A stretch of 64,000 nucleotides of DNA from Marsupella aquatica (Eukaryota; Marchantiophyta), in assembly GCA_973895155.1 (NCBI GenBank), contig OZ316896.1, forward strand, positions 14,942,001 through 15,006,000. The letters are read 5' to 3'. Within the stretch, counting starts at the first letter, position 1, and each line of letters begins with the position of its first letter. This document shows, piece after piece, positions 12,361 to 23,722 of this stretch. The position numbers and the translations under genes were made by a program. The notes beneath the pieces are model-generated. The model was not told where the DNA came from, ran no database searches, and saw only the letters and a list, made by a program, of their open reading frames with translations.

Positions 12361-12602
12361 AAGTATTAGGGTATAATAGGGTTTAGTGGTTTAGGGAGAC
12401 AATTCATACAGTTGAAGGAGGGAGAAAACGGATGTAGGTAGACTGGAATGCCGCGATTAAAATGGCATTACTCAAAATGTACAAAAGTTACAAAATGGAA
12501 GCGTAAGAACCCTTATCTAAAAGTTGCATGTCCATGCTAATCCCCCTATACATGTGAACTACCTAAGTCTCTAGGGTAATCTAGGCACCTATCTAGATAG
12601 AG

Positions 12603-14736
12603 CTAGAAAGGAGAGTTCCTGCCCCTCCTTGACTTCTTCCCCTTGGCCTTCTCCTTGCCCTTGAGTGCTCTTGGGGGGGGACCGGGGCCTCCTCCTCTTG
12701 GTCTCCCTCCTCATCCTCATCCTCATCCTCATCCCCATCACCACCACCATCCCCATCCCCATCCCCATCACCATCACCATCCCCATCCCCTACCGCACTA
12801 CCACTCGCAGCACCAGTGGAGTGTGCTGATGCAAATGACTGCTCCCCAGTGCTAGTTGGCCTGACTCAACTAGCAGGAGCAGTACTCCCCTCCCCTGTCC
12901 CCTCCTCATCCTCATCGCTACTATCACCCTCGGTATGGGAGTCACCATCATCATCCGGTCTCTGTTACATTAGCAAACCAGCCATGCATTAGTCATATAG
13001 AACCTTACAATTAAGTGAATGACATAAGAGGGAATTTTTCATAAATGCAATCCACACATTAACCTGAAAATTAACGCTCACCAATAATTGATCAACTTGC
13101 CGAAAGAGATGCTCCTTCCCATGTTTCTGGCCCACCTCCATCTCAGGCGTTATGATCTTCCTCTTGTACCTCTTGTACTAACCAAAACAAAAACCGGCAC
13201 AATTGGTCAAAACCAAGCAATAACGGCAAGCCAAAATGCCTTAAAACAATTAGAGGGGTTAATTAGGTGCTGGTGGGGTTGGGGCTTAGGTTGGGGGGTG
13301 GTTTTACAAGGGTGGCATGGGGGCTTACGACCCTCAAACAACACTTCAACATTTTGAAATTTTCAAAAATTCAAAATTTTGAATTTTGCAAAGTCTCCAG
13401 CTTCGCAAACGTAAGGGAAAACTAGGTTGCAAAAGTAATTAAGATACGCATGGCTTCGCACGGGCATCGCAAAATTATTTCCAAAAAATTGAATAACAAG
13501 GTGTGCGAAGCAGTTGCAAAGCGACGCGCATCGCAATTGCTTCGCAAACTCTGTTATGACAAAAAGTCAAAAGGGAAGCAAATGTACGTGACCTAATCTG
13601 ACACAACAACTCCAATTGGAAGTACTTGGTGCCACAACAAAAAAGAGTTGGGGCATTGCAAGTGTGTTGGAATAGAAATTGGAGGAGTAAGAAGTCAAGA
13701 GAGGAGAGGGCGGTGCACTCACAAATGCTGCTTTGAGGCCGGGGAGGCCACCTTGACCAAGCCTGTGGGTGATGTTGGGCTTTTCTCGGACTCTCTCAGC
13801 TGCCTTCAAGAACTTGTTGGGCGGATCTCCCACCTCTGCTACAACCTGCTGCAGCTCGGCCACCTTCTGCTCCATCATCTTCAGGTCACGGTTAGACTTC
13901 CCGGCCTCCTTTGCCTTCTGGGCCTTTGTCAACTTCTCTGTAAATTCATTCAGGACCCTGGCTGCTTTCAACTTCACCTCCGTGGCGTAGAAGGCCTGCC
14001 AAATATCTTCTAAGAACTGCAACGGCCTCCCCAAATTCCTGTACTCCTCCAGATCTCTCAGGTGAGCCTTGATCTTCATCCTGTCATGGTATCGTGCTGG
14101 TGACATGGAATTTGAGATTTTATCAGCAAGCCACTGTGAATCCATCTCTCCTCCATTTTGGAATGCATCTTTCACCTGATTGATCACTCGCTTCTGCTCT
14201 GCCTTGGAGAGAGTGCCCCACTCGACTCCTCTTGCAAAATTTGTGGACACAATGTGTCTGATTGTGCTCTTGGCCCCATTGTAAGCAAGCTCTGTGGGAA
14301 TTCCCTCATCCTCTAATGTAATCAGAGGCAACTTCCTCCTTGCCTCCTCCTTCTTTCTCTGCTCCTCCCTCTGTTTCCTCATCAAGTCTCTCTCATCTTT
14401 CCTCCTCTTCTTTTCCAAGGCTTGAGGGGAGAGTACTCCAGCCTGAGCTCTCTCATCCCTCTTTCGCTTCTTCTCAGCGGCCTTCTGCTTGGCTGTCCTC
14501 CTTTCTTCCTCCTCTCTTGCTGCTTCCCCTGCACTGAGACCAGATTGCAAGGCCTGGCACAATAACGCACTCAACGATGCAAGCCCTGCTGGAGAGGTGA
14601 AATCAATCTTACTCAACTGCGCAACCGAGAAATGGTCATCCACGATCTTTTGAAGTCGATCCTCCTCCTCTAAGTGGTTGCCTCCGTTGCTGCCAGAAGC
14701 TCCTCCATCATCTCCAATTCCCCCTCCGCTTGCCAT
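12603..14736 (-). pseudogene. CACTA accessory protein (coiled coil, acidic tail), mutated
   Basis: Start chosen at the ATG at 14736 (MASGGGIGDDGG), where similarity to the copy in CACTA 2 begins. Exon 14736-13723 encodes a polar N-terminus, a Lys/Glu-rich coiled coil (EKKRRKDERDLMRKQREEQ), then the conserved block GIPTELAYNGAKSTIRHIV, NFARGVEWGTLSKAEQKR and ARYHDRMKIKAHLRDLEEYR. Exon 13177-13082 encodes YKRYKRKIITPEMEVGQKHG. The last exon holds an acidic run (DGDGDG, then DEDEDEDEEG) and a basic end, KGKKSRRGRNSPF. A stop within the last exon (near 12870) and a frame change in a G8 run (near 12675) break it. By position it is the likely counterpart of the TNPA/TNP1 type DNA-binding protein of other CACTA elements. 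I cannot name its domain. Confidence 0.7.
13380..13560. repeat. internal TTCGCAAA motif cluster (accessory-gene intron)
   Basis: At least seven TTCGCAAA/TGCGAA/ATCGCAA words lie in the intron between accessory exons 1 and 2. They match the subterminal motif. Confidence 0.6.
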
Positions 14737-14819
14737 CACTCCTCCCTCGCCTGCGCTGCTCTCTCCCAAGGCCCGAAAGAAATGGATCCGCCTCGTCCGC
14801 ACTCGGCAAATGATAAGGA

Positions 14820-14960
14820 TAGTAGAGTTAGGGTTTGCGAAGTCATTCGCATCGCAGTTTGCGATGGTTCTACCTTCTCAACCAGCTTCGCAAACGCTAT
14901 CTTTGCGAAGAATACAGCTTCGCAAACGTGTTCGCTATTGGGTTTACGAAAACCCCCATC
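14820..14960. promoter_or_regulatory. TTTGCGAA motif block upstream of the CACTA 1 accessory gene
   Basis: Six or more TTTGCGA/TTCGCAAA words lie immediately upstream of the accessory gene start, at the head of the interval between that leftward gene and the rightward SET/TNP2 genes. CACTA 2 has a similar block at 32500-32760, overlapping the start of its accessory gene. Because the same motif fills the transposon ends, the block may let the element's own DNA-binding protein control its promoter. That is inference from motif identity and position. Confidence 0.55.
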
Positions 14961-15049
14961 TTGCATGTGTATTTTCTGTGAGCAGGGATACTAAGAGGGG
15001 TCATAAACATTAAATTTGGTACAAGTAATTCATTGCATGTGATCATATA

Positions 15050-15540
15050 AGGGTTGGGGGGTTTAAAAGTGCTGACATTGGAGGGTAAGAGGAGGGGTCT
15101 TATGTTACGGCTTTTGGGTTTGGCCTGGTTGGGGGGGAGTGTTATTTCAGAAGGTTGGGGGTTATATTGGAAGGTAAGAGACGGGGATTTATATTTTGGC
15201 TTTTGGGTTTTGCCTGGTTGGGAGGGTTTTTATTTTATGAAGGTTGGGGTTATGTGTATTGGAGGGTAAATGGAGGGATTTTATGTTTGACGTTTGGTTT
15301 GGTTGGGGGAGGGTTTATTTTATGAAGGTACGTTGGGCTTAGATTGGAGGGTAATATGAGGTGTTTTATGTTTTGGGTTTGGCCAGGGGGATTTCATTTT
15401 ATGAATGTTTGGCTTATGTATTGGAGTAAGAGGAGGTGTTTATGTTTTGGCTTTTGGGGTTTAGGCCAACTTAGGAGGGAAAGACAGGTTCTATTTTCAT
15501 GGACACTTGGGTTAATTTTATGGTAACTTATGAGGGCAAG
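15050..15540 (+). repeat. GT-rich tandem repeat, period about 90 bp
   Basis: A degenerate unit with GGTTGGGG, TTATATTGGAGGGTAAGAG, TTTTATGTTTTGGC and TTTTGGGTTTGGCC recurs about five times. It lies between the divergent genes of CACTA 1, and CACTA 2 has a shorter GTTTAGG-rich counterpart at about 32880-33080. Confidence 0.7.
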
Positions 15541-15631
15541 TTCTAAGAGGTTTTTATACTAACAATTGAGGGGAAAACCCATGTAATCATGATACAGCCC
15601 AGGGACATCACTACTTCTTCAACTTTTGTCT

Positions 15632-15645
15632 AATGCATATGCATT
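15632..15645. promoter_or_regulatory. conserved 14-bp palindrome upstream of the SET gene
   Basis: AATGCATATGCATT is a perfect palindrome and is conserved at 33309-33322 in CACTA 2, where surrounding sequence has diverged. Just downstream both copies keep a GAC/GAGCCC(A/G)GGCATCT(A/G)AAAGGT word that looks like an exon end. A second pair of conserved words ending GAGCCCGGGTCTCAT lies near 15885 and 33560. These may be 5' leader exons of the SET transcript. Confidence 0.5.
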
Positions 15646-16715
15646 GTGGAGACCCAGGCATCTAAAAGGTATAACATGTATGTAGTGTTGTTAGTGGAGA
15701 TTTTTCATAAACCTTGCCATTTTTTGTTTTGCAAGAATACTTATGTGTAACTTATGTTTGGGGTTCCACAACTTGAGAGATGCTAATGACTATCCAAAAC
15801 TTACATTTTGTTTCCAGTATTTTCCTCCTACTTCTAGATTTGGCTCATGTTCATTGAGCCACACGACCTATAGGCACTGTTGAGCCCGGGTCTCATTCAG
15901 GTAATTCACTAACCTAATTCAGGGCTTAGACCATTACAATTTTCCCAAGGGTGACAATGTGATATTTTTGTGCATGACACTCTCCTTTGGGTTTCATGCT
16001 AAACAAAAAAGGGTTTTTGTAGTTTAGTTTTAGGATATTTTTTGGCCGAGAGGGATTCTAATCATGCCCTACATGCAATGTAATGTGGCAGTGGATATGT
16101 CATCCTCCTCTAAACTATCCAGTAGTGAGTACTCCTCCTCCGATGATGTACCCCCTCCTCCTCAACCTGAGGTTACCGGTCCTCGTGGTCCTCCCCGGAG
16201 ACTTTGTGAGTGCACCAGATGTGTGGGCCAAGTTTCTCAAAAATCTTATGTGTGTGCTCAACATATTGAGAGATATGGACGTCACAGGGGTCTTACTCGG
16301 GGGGCTTCTTCATCCCATATGGTACGTGGATTTCAATTGTTTGCCTTTTTTCCCTCATATTTTCATAAGTGAATCAATGTTTACACATGGTTTTTTGTGG
16401 GTTTTTGCATGGAATAGGGATCAAGTATGCGTAGACCGGTGACACCACCACCCTATGTCCCATCACAAGGAGTTTTAGATGCTATAGGCAATGCACTTTC
16501 ACAAGCCTTGGGTGTAGGGATCAGTACCAATCATGGGACTGAAGAGGAACAGTCTCATGTGCCCACTGAGACACGAAGACCCCGGTCCAGGCCCCAGTCC
16601 AAGAGGAGGCCACGAGCACCCAATGACCCATCAAGAACACTAGTTGAGGGTAGGTGGGGCATTTGTTCATTCACTGGCAAGTGTGCCTCTATCATCAAAG
16701 ATTGGGATCCTATGA

Positions 16716-17013
16716 TGTTAGGAATTGACTCCAGTTCCCGACATAGTTAGCTTGGTCTTACTAGGGTTAGTTAACCCTAGATTACATTTGGATAAGATCC
16801 GTTTAGTTTAGGCCCACTCATCTTGGCCCCCTTGGGGGGTATAGGCTGGAGGGAGAGCACTCTCTCCCTCATTCTTCACATGTACTCTCATTTGCTATGT
16901 AGCCTTCAGGAGTTTCTCCACTCGGGGTGTCTTGTCGGTGTAGCATGTGATTGAGTGAGTCTCTCTCTCATGTTTCCGCATTGCTGTCTAGTCCGGAGCT
17001 GACGTTTCTTACA
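16716..17013 (+). repeat. Copia 5' LTR
   Basis: 298 bp, TG...CA ends. It differs from the 3' LTR at six positions. Confidence 0.95.
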
Positions 17014-17015
17014 AG

Positions 17016-17027
17016 TGGTATCAGAGC
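17016..17027 (+). other. Copia primer-binding site
   Basis: TGGTATCAGAGC, complementary to the 3' end of initiator-methionine tRNA, two bases after the 5' LTR. Confidence 0.93.
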
Positions 17028-18720
17028 TTTGTGTTCATGGTTTGGTGGCTTGGGTAGTGATGAGAGCATTCGTTGTGTTGGATCGTGGTGGAAGATTGAA
17101 TCATCGTCGATGATTGTGTGATTGTTTCACTGGTCGTTTCGCGTTGAAGATTTCGTGAATACAGTGACGGTTTCCCGATTGAAACTTCAGCCTGGAGTGT
17201 CGGATGTGTCTCTGTTCTTTGATGTACTGTCAAGAGGACAGTCTAGCGATCTCTTATGCGCGTCGGTGGGCACTACATTTTGGTGAAGGTTTCACTGCTT
17301 TTCATCATTGGTGTGCCGAGTAATCTTGTAGATGAGGTTGCTGTTTAGAGCTTGATGCTCTAGGTTATGGCTTGTATATGTTTCGACTTAATCTTGTGTG
17401 GGGCCGAAAAAAAAGTTGTTTTCTTTGTAAAAAGGTCGTGCGTTGAGGGACCGGTGTTGCAATTTTTTTGTTTTCGTATACTTTTGTTTGTGCCGCCTCG
17501 CAACAGAATACGGCGGCGCGGATGGGTTTCTTTGCGTATGTGCGGAGAGAGGGCGAAAGGGAGATTTTATTGCCCGGGCACGTTGCCCTATGCGCGCGAG
17601 TGAGCTAGGAGGGCTCGGAATACAAAGGATTGAAGGAGGAGCAGAGGAGAAAGTCGAGCCCCTGGCCCGAGGCCCTATGAGGTACTAGAGCACGGCCTTA
17701 TGTCTGTGCAGGTACAATCGTACCTGTAAGTACAGTTTTAAAGTGAGGGGAGGGGGAGTTCAAAGCTCCCTTCTCTTGGGAGCTTTAAGGGGGCCATTGC
17801 CCTATGGAGAAGCAATAGGAGGGGAAAGGGGAAGCGAGCATACTCCTTTCCTTAGGGAGCACTTATTAACATGGGCACGAGGCCCTATGCTTGTACTTTA
17901 AGTGAGGAGGGGGAGCATACGAGGCTCCTTTCACTTTGGAGCCTTTAATTAAGGCTTGCGTCAGGTGGGTGGCCAAGGACACAAAAGGTACTACTGTACC
18001 TACACAGTACAGATTTGGGAGGGGGTACGAGGGGGTATTATATATCCCTGTACTCTGCCAGGTACAGCATACACAATAGGTGAACAAGGAGATGGGCCGG
18101 CGTGCGACCCTATGTGCGAGAGGATTTTTTTTGAAAAGTAATTGAAGGCCGGGAGGATGATTGTAGTCTTTTCGATCTTATTTTTTTTTTGTAAAAGCCA
18201 AAGGGTTTTTACTTGTTTTCTTTTCTTTTCCTTCCGTGTTTGGATCTTTTCTTTTCCAATCGGACAGGTGTCGGCTCCACGTTCTTTCTGCTGTACATTT
18301 TTACTGTACTTTGATTCCCTGGAAAAGATACTTTTCTAGAGAGCTGATTTTTGACTGAAATTTTCAATTTCGGCGGTCGTCGAGGCAGAATTTTTTCGCG
18401 ACACTTTGCAAGGGGATACTCAAGGGAGTTGAGCACGGGCTAGTGAAATTGATTTGTGCGTTGCTGTTGTGAAATTTTTTCGGGACCTAAGATACCTGAC
18501 GGGGGGAAAAAAATAGCCATTTTGACCCCCCTCTGGTCCGGGTTGAATAAGTTTTTGCTGAAGAAGTTTTTCGCCAAATTATTTTCAGATCTTGGCAGTG
18601 TACCTTGCAGGCTACGCGGCGGTGCATTCCATTTCCACTTTCGCCAACTTTCAATTTTTGGTGAATTTTTGGGTGGAGGTATTTCGGTTGTGTATTTCCT
18701 TTGTGTTTGTGGCAGCATCA
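17028..18720 (+). other. Copia leader (5' untranslated region)
   Basis: About 1.7 kb without a supported gene. It contains G-rich blocks (around 17730-17960) and ends with the words CATTTTGACCCCC and TTTTGGGTGGAGG. These match the leader of the Copia at the right edge of the window, so the two elements are related. A long leader before gag is common in this type of element. Confidence 0.7.
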
Positions 18721-21700
18721 ATGACTTCAAGAAAGCTTGCAGTGCCAAAGTTTGAGGTGGAGAAGTTTGATGGGAAGGTCAGCTTCAGCCTCTGGACTCG
18801 AAAGGTGACCAATGTGTTGATCCAGCAAGGTCTTGAGAAGACCCTCACTGGAGTGAAACCCTCGAATCTAACAGATGAGGAGTGGGAGGACATGTCGGTG
18901 TAGGCATGTAGCACAATTGAGTTGTTCTTGGCAAACAACATTCTCAAGAACGTGTTGGGGATGGATCGGAATGCCAAGAAGATCTGGGATATGCTTACTC
19001 AGCTATACCAGAGTACTTCGTTGACTACTCGCATTTATCACTTGGAGCGGCTGTTCAGGTTGAAGTTGAAGGATGGTGGCAACATGCGTGATCACCTCAG
19101 TCTCTTCGATGAGATTGTGCACGAGGTGACCACGGCAGGAGACAAGTTGACCGATGAGTATCTTGCGATGCATTTGTTGATGTCGCTTCCTCAGACCTAT
19201 TCAACATTGGTGACGGTCATCACACATGACAAGTCTACGTTGAAATTGGATGAGGTGAAGGCTACCGTTGCAGAATGGGGCAAGCGAAAACTTTCTGGCC
19301 GTGACAATGAGTCTGCTGCCTTAGTGGTTAGAGGCAGATCGACGGAGCGTACTACGGATCAGTCTAGATCTAAATCACATAGTAGATCTAAATCTAAGTC
19401 CCGTAGTAAGAAAGTTCAGTGTTGGCATTGCCATGAGAAGGGCCACACCAAGTGGAATTGTCCTTCTCTATCGAAGCAAAAGCGTCCTGCTTCCAATGGT
19501 GCATCCTCATCGTCAGCTGGTATTGTGATTGCTGATAATGAGGATGCTGCTGAAGTGCTATGTATTGGTGCTGTGAATTCTGTGTATGACAATAAATGGA
19601 TGTTGGATTCGGGTTCCTCTTATCACGTGTGTCCAACGCAATCGTATTTCTCCACTTACCAACCTTGTACCGGTACGGTGGAAATCAGAAATGGTGTTCG
19701 ATGTGCGATTGTTGGCATGGGGACTATCAAATTCCGGATGTTTGATGGTGTTGTGCGAGCATTGACGGGAGTCAGGCACATACCAGACATCTCTAAGAAC
19801 TTGATTTCTCTTGGTGCTTTGGAAGCTGGTGGATCTCATTTCACTGCACGTGATGGTGCGCTCTTTGTCGTCAAAGATAATGTATCTTTGATTAAGGCGC
19901 TACGGCAGAATAATTTGTACATCTTGGAAGGAGATGTCATTGCTCCTAGAGTGGAGCATGTGGATTCTGTGATGGAACGTTCGGATGCAGCAGCAACATC
20001 TGCTATAGAGTCATTTACGGCTGCTTCAATTGAAGCACCCTCAACATCTGGTCGCACACAAGCCATAGATTTGTGGCATGCACGGTTGGGGCACTTAAGC
20101 GGTAAAGGATTGGCAGCCTTGGCAAACAGAGATTTGCTGCAAGGCGCTCAATCTGGTAAACTCTCTTTCTGTGAAGATTGCATCTTCGGCAAGCAGAGGA
20201 GAGTGAGTTTTAGTTCTAGTTCATACCATTCTCATGAAATTCTTGAGTATGTACATTCGGATGTTTGGGGTCCAGCGCCGGAGCCGTCGTTGGGTGGAGC
20301 CAGATATTTTGTGACATTTGTAGATGATTACTCTCGAATGTGTTGGTTGTACTACATGAAGGAGAAGTCTCAAGTCTTTGAGATTTTCAAGGAGTGGAAA
20401 GCCATGGTAGAGCTCCAAACTGGGAAGGAGTTGAAGTGTGTTCGGTCCGATAACGGTGGCGAGTATAAGTCCAATGAGTTTGATCAATTTGGTCGGGACC
20501 TTGGCCTCAAGCGTCATTACACTATACCGGAGACCCCGCAGCAGAATGGAGTTGCAGAACGGTTGAATCGGACATTACTGGAGAAAGCACGCAGCATGCT
20601 ATGTAAGTCCAAGTTGCCCAACAACTTTTGGGCTGAAGCTATCAACCAAGCTGCATACGTCTACAATCTGTCACCGCATAGTAGTAAGTTGATGCAGACT
20701 CCATTTGAGTTGTGGTATAAGAGACCTGCTGATTACTCTAGACTTCGAGTTTTTGGTTGTGCTGCCTATGTTTACATTGAGCAGACACACAGGTCTAAGT
20801 TGGATCCCAAGTCTAAGAAATGTATTTTTCTAGGCTTTAGTCCTGGGCAGAAGGGCTATAAATTGTGGGATCGTGTCGATTGCAAGGCAGTTGTGAGCAG
20901 AAATGTTGTTTTTGACGAAGAATGGTTGTCAAGACCCCGGGATATTCAGGAGGAACAGGTGGAGGAACCCACTACGGTGGAGCTTGGTGGTGATGAGGAA
21001 GCTGTTGGTCCCTCTGGTAGAGGAGCAATTCATCAACCAAGGCGCTCCACCAGGGCCAATTTTGGCCAACCCCCTGATAGATTTGGTTTTGCAGATCCTC
21101 GTGTTCACGTTGTTGAACATGACGTTGATCCCGGTGTTGTTTTGCTTACTGAACATGGAGACCCCTCTAGCTATGAAGAAGCTATGGCCTCTCCAGAGAA
21201 GGATAAATGGTTGGAGGCGATGTTGAAGGAGATGAATTCTTTGAAGAAGAATTCAACTTGGCGCTTAACTGACATGCCTCGCGGGAAAACACTGGTTCCG
21301 TGTAGATGGTTGTACAAGAAGAAGCAGGATGGCACTTACAAGGCACGCCTTGTGGCCAAAGGGTACACCCAGAAGGAGGGCTTGGACTACACGGAGATTT
21401 TCTCACCAGTTGTCAAACTCGCTACTATCCGTGTTTTACTTGCGATTGTGGCATTCTATGATCTTGAGTTAGATCAGATGGATGTAATTACTGCTTTCCT
21501 GCATGGATTGCTTGATGTAGAGATTTATATGACTCAGCCTCCAGGTTTTATTGACGAGAAGACCAGACACTTGGTGTGTAAGCTCTTGCGCTCGTTATAC
21601 GGATTGAAGTAGAGTCCCAGACAATGGAATAAGCGTTTTGATTCCTTCATGTTATCTCAGGGGTTCACACGAAGTGAACATGATTGTTGTATTTACATGA

Positions 21701-23357
21701 AGGAGGTGAAGAATTACTCACGTTTAGGTTACATTGTGCTGGCATTGTACGTGGATGACATGCTTATCCGGACCCAAAAGGAACGTCACACTCAGAAGTG
21801 ACCATAGTTTATTATGCTTTAGGACATCATTTGTAAGGTGTAATGAGATGATATGCAAAATTTGATGTACTATACTTAATAAACATCCTGTAGGTTGGTA
21901 ACATTAATTAAACTATCTAGCATTTGAGACTTTGAAGCTTTCCTTATATGTCCTTCAAAGATCGATAAAAGGACTTGTCACGCAACGAGTCACATCATTT
22001 CAGGACTCGAAAGGACTCTAAAACTTGCATTTTAGACAATGAAATTTTACCAAGGCATGCATACTAATAGAATAATCTTATATTTTAAAACTCAAATATT
22101 GACACACACTAAACCTTTATGTACAGGACAAAAATAATTAGTAATTTTGGCTTATTTAGGGCCATCAATAATAGGATCCCTTAAAAAAGTTAAAAACTTG
22201 ATTTATCTACATGGTGAGGTAGGTTACACCATGTAAAATTATCTTGTGAAAAAATTAGACTTAAATGTCTTGAGATAAAATCATGATGAAGCTTTTTCCA
22301 TGTTACGAAAGTCATTTTTCACTAAAAAAACATGTTTTTGAGTCTTGAAAGTGGTTCCTGTGAGGTACACCCAGTTGTGAATGAGGCCATCCTGGCTGAG
22401 AATAAGTCTGATGTTGCCCATCTGAAAGCAATGCTGAGTAAGGAGTTTTCAATGAAGGACTTGGGTCAGGCCAAGAAGATACTAGGGATGGAGATTCATC
22501 GTGACAGGGAGCAAAGGCAATTATGGTTGTCTCAGAGGCAGTATTTGGAGAAGGTACTTGCCAAGTATGGAATGGAGAATGCAAAACCAGTTGGTACTCC
22601 ATTGGCCTCCCACTTTAAACTCTCAAAGGATGATTGCCCTTCTAGTGAGAGTGATAGACTGGCAATGAAACATGTTCCCTATGATAGTGTTGTGGGTAGT
22701 TTGATGTATGCAATGACATGCACTAGACCTGACATTGTCCACGCTATTAGCATTTTGAGCAGATTTATGGCAAATCCTGGTAAGCTTCACTGGGAAGCAG
22801 TGAAGTGGGTTTTGCGGTATCTGAAAGGTACCTTAGATTGTGGGATCTTATTTGACGGTAAAGCAGACTCTACATTAGAATTGGAAGGTTTTGTAGATTC
22901 AGATTATGCTGATAACTTGGATAACAGGAAGTCTACTACAGGCTATGTGTTTATGCTGGGTTGAGGTTGTATCAGCTGGAAGTTGGCAACTCAATCTTGT
23001 GTTGCGTTGTCTACTACTGAGGCTGAGTACATGGCTGCATGTGAGGCAACCAAGGAGCTGATCTGGCTAAGGAGATTGGTGAGTGATCTGGGTCTTTCAC
23101 CTAAAAGACCGGTGTTGCTGTGCGACAGTCAAAGTGCTTTGCATCTGGCTAAGAACCCTGTGTTCCATGCCAGGACAAAGCACATTGATATTCGTTATCA
23201 CTTCATCCGTGAGACGATTGAGACGAAGCAGATGTTTTTGGAGAAGGTGGCTTCAGAGGAGAATGCGGCAGACATGCTTACCAAAGTTTTACCTACCAGT
23301 AGCTTTAGTCATTGTGTGGATATTATTAATGTTAGGGCCAAACTGGAGACTATGTAA
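18721..23357 (+). pseudogene. Copia gag-pol polyprotein, defective
   Basis: Start at ATG 18721 (MTSRKLAVPKFEVEKFDG). Gag carries a CCHC knuckle (CWHCHEKGHTKWNCP). Protease has LDSG in WMLDSGSSYHVCP. Integrase has HARLGHLS and FCEDCIFGK (HHCC) and a DDE core (FVDDYSR, RSDNGGEYK, QQNGVAERLNR). Reverse transcriptase shows LVAKGYTQKEGLDY, QMDVITAFLHG and YVDDML (about 21748). RNase H follows (VDSDYADNLDNRKSTTGY, STTEAEYMA, KHIDIRYHF), ending TAA at 23357. Lesions: TAG at 18901; TAG at 21610, where the family has Gln before SPRQW; about 0.6 kb of foreign A+T-rich DNA between roughly 21771 and 22391, straight after YVDDML; and TGA at 22962. No other frame break was noticed, but the element cannot make a full polyprotein. 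Confidence 0.93.
21771..22391. mobile_element. unidentified insertion within the Copia reverse transcriptase
   Basis: The RT frame stops matching after YVDDMLI and resumes at AENKSDVAHLKAML, which should be nearly contiguous. The intervening ~0.6 kb is A+T-rich, lacks coding potential and has no clear terminal repeats. ATCC occurs at both edges and could be a short target duplication. Its family is unknown. Confidence 0.6.
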
Positions 23358-23424
23358 ATATGTTACTTAGTTGCATATTGTATATCACCTGACTCATTGT
23401 GTGAACTTGAGTCAAGGTGGAGAT

Positions 23425-23722
23425 TGTTAGGAATTGACTCCAGTTCCCGACATAGTTAGCTTGGTCTTACTAGGGTTAGTTAACCCTAGATTACATTTGG
23501 ATAAGATCCGCTTAGTTTAGGCCCACTCATCTTGGCCCCCTTGGGGGGTATAGGCTGGAGGGAGAACACTCTCTCCCTCATTCTTCACATGTACTCTCAT
23601 TTGCTATGGAGCCTTCAGGAGTTTCTCCACTCAGGGTGTCTTGTCGGTGTAGCGTCTGATTGAGTGAGTCTCTCTCTCATGTTTCCGCATTGCTGTCTAG
23701 TCCGGAGCTGACGTTTCTTACA
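23425..23722 (+). repeat. Copia 3' LTR
   Basis: 298 bp, same ends and length as the 5' LTR, preceded by the purine tract AAGGTGGAGAT. Confidence 0.95.

Larger units (their letters stand above)
16716..23722 (+). mobile_element. Ty1/Copia LTR retrotransposon nested in CACTA 1
   Basis: TATGA target duplications flank it (16711-16715 and 23723-23727). The two 298-bp LTRs begin TGTTAGGAATTGACT and end TTCTTACA. A tRNA-iMet primer-binding site follows the 5' LTR and a purine tract (AAGGTGGAGAT) precedes the 3' LTR. Length 7007 bp. Six substitutions separate the LTRs by eye (2.0%), so insertion is fairly recent. The order gag, protease, integrase, reverse transcriptase, RNase H is that of Copia. 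Stops and a ~0.6-kb insertion in pol make it non-autonomous. Confidence 0.96.

Noticed and set aside
22332-22391. Open frame before AENKSDVAHLKAML read as Copia protein
   Set aside because: These codons belong to the inserted A+T-rich DNA. The family sequence begins after them.
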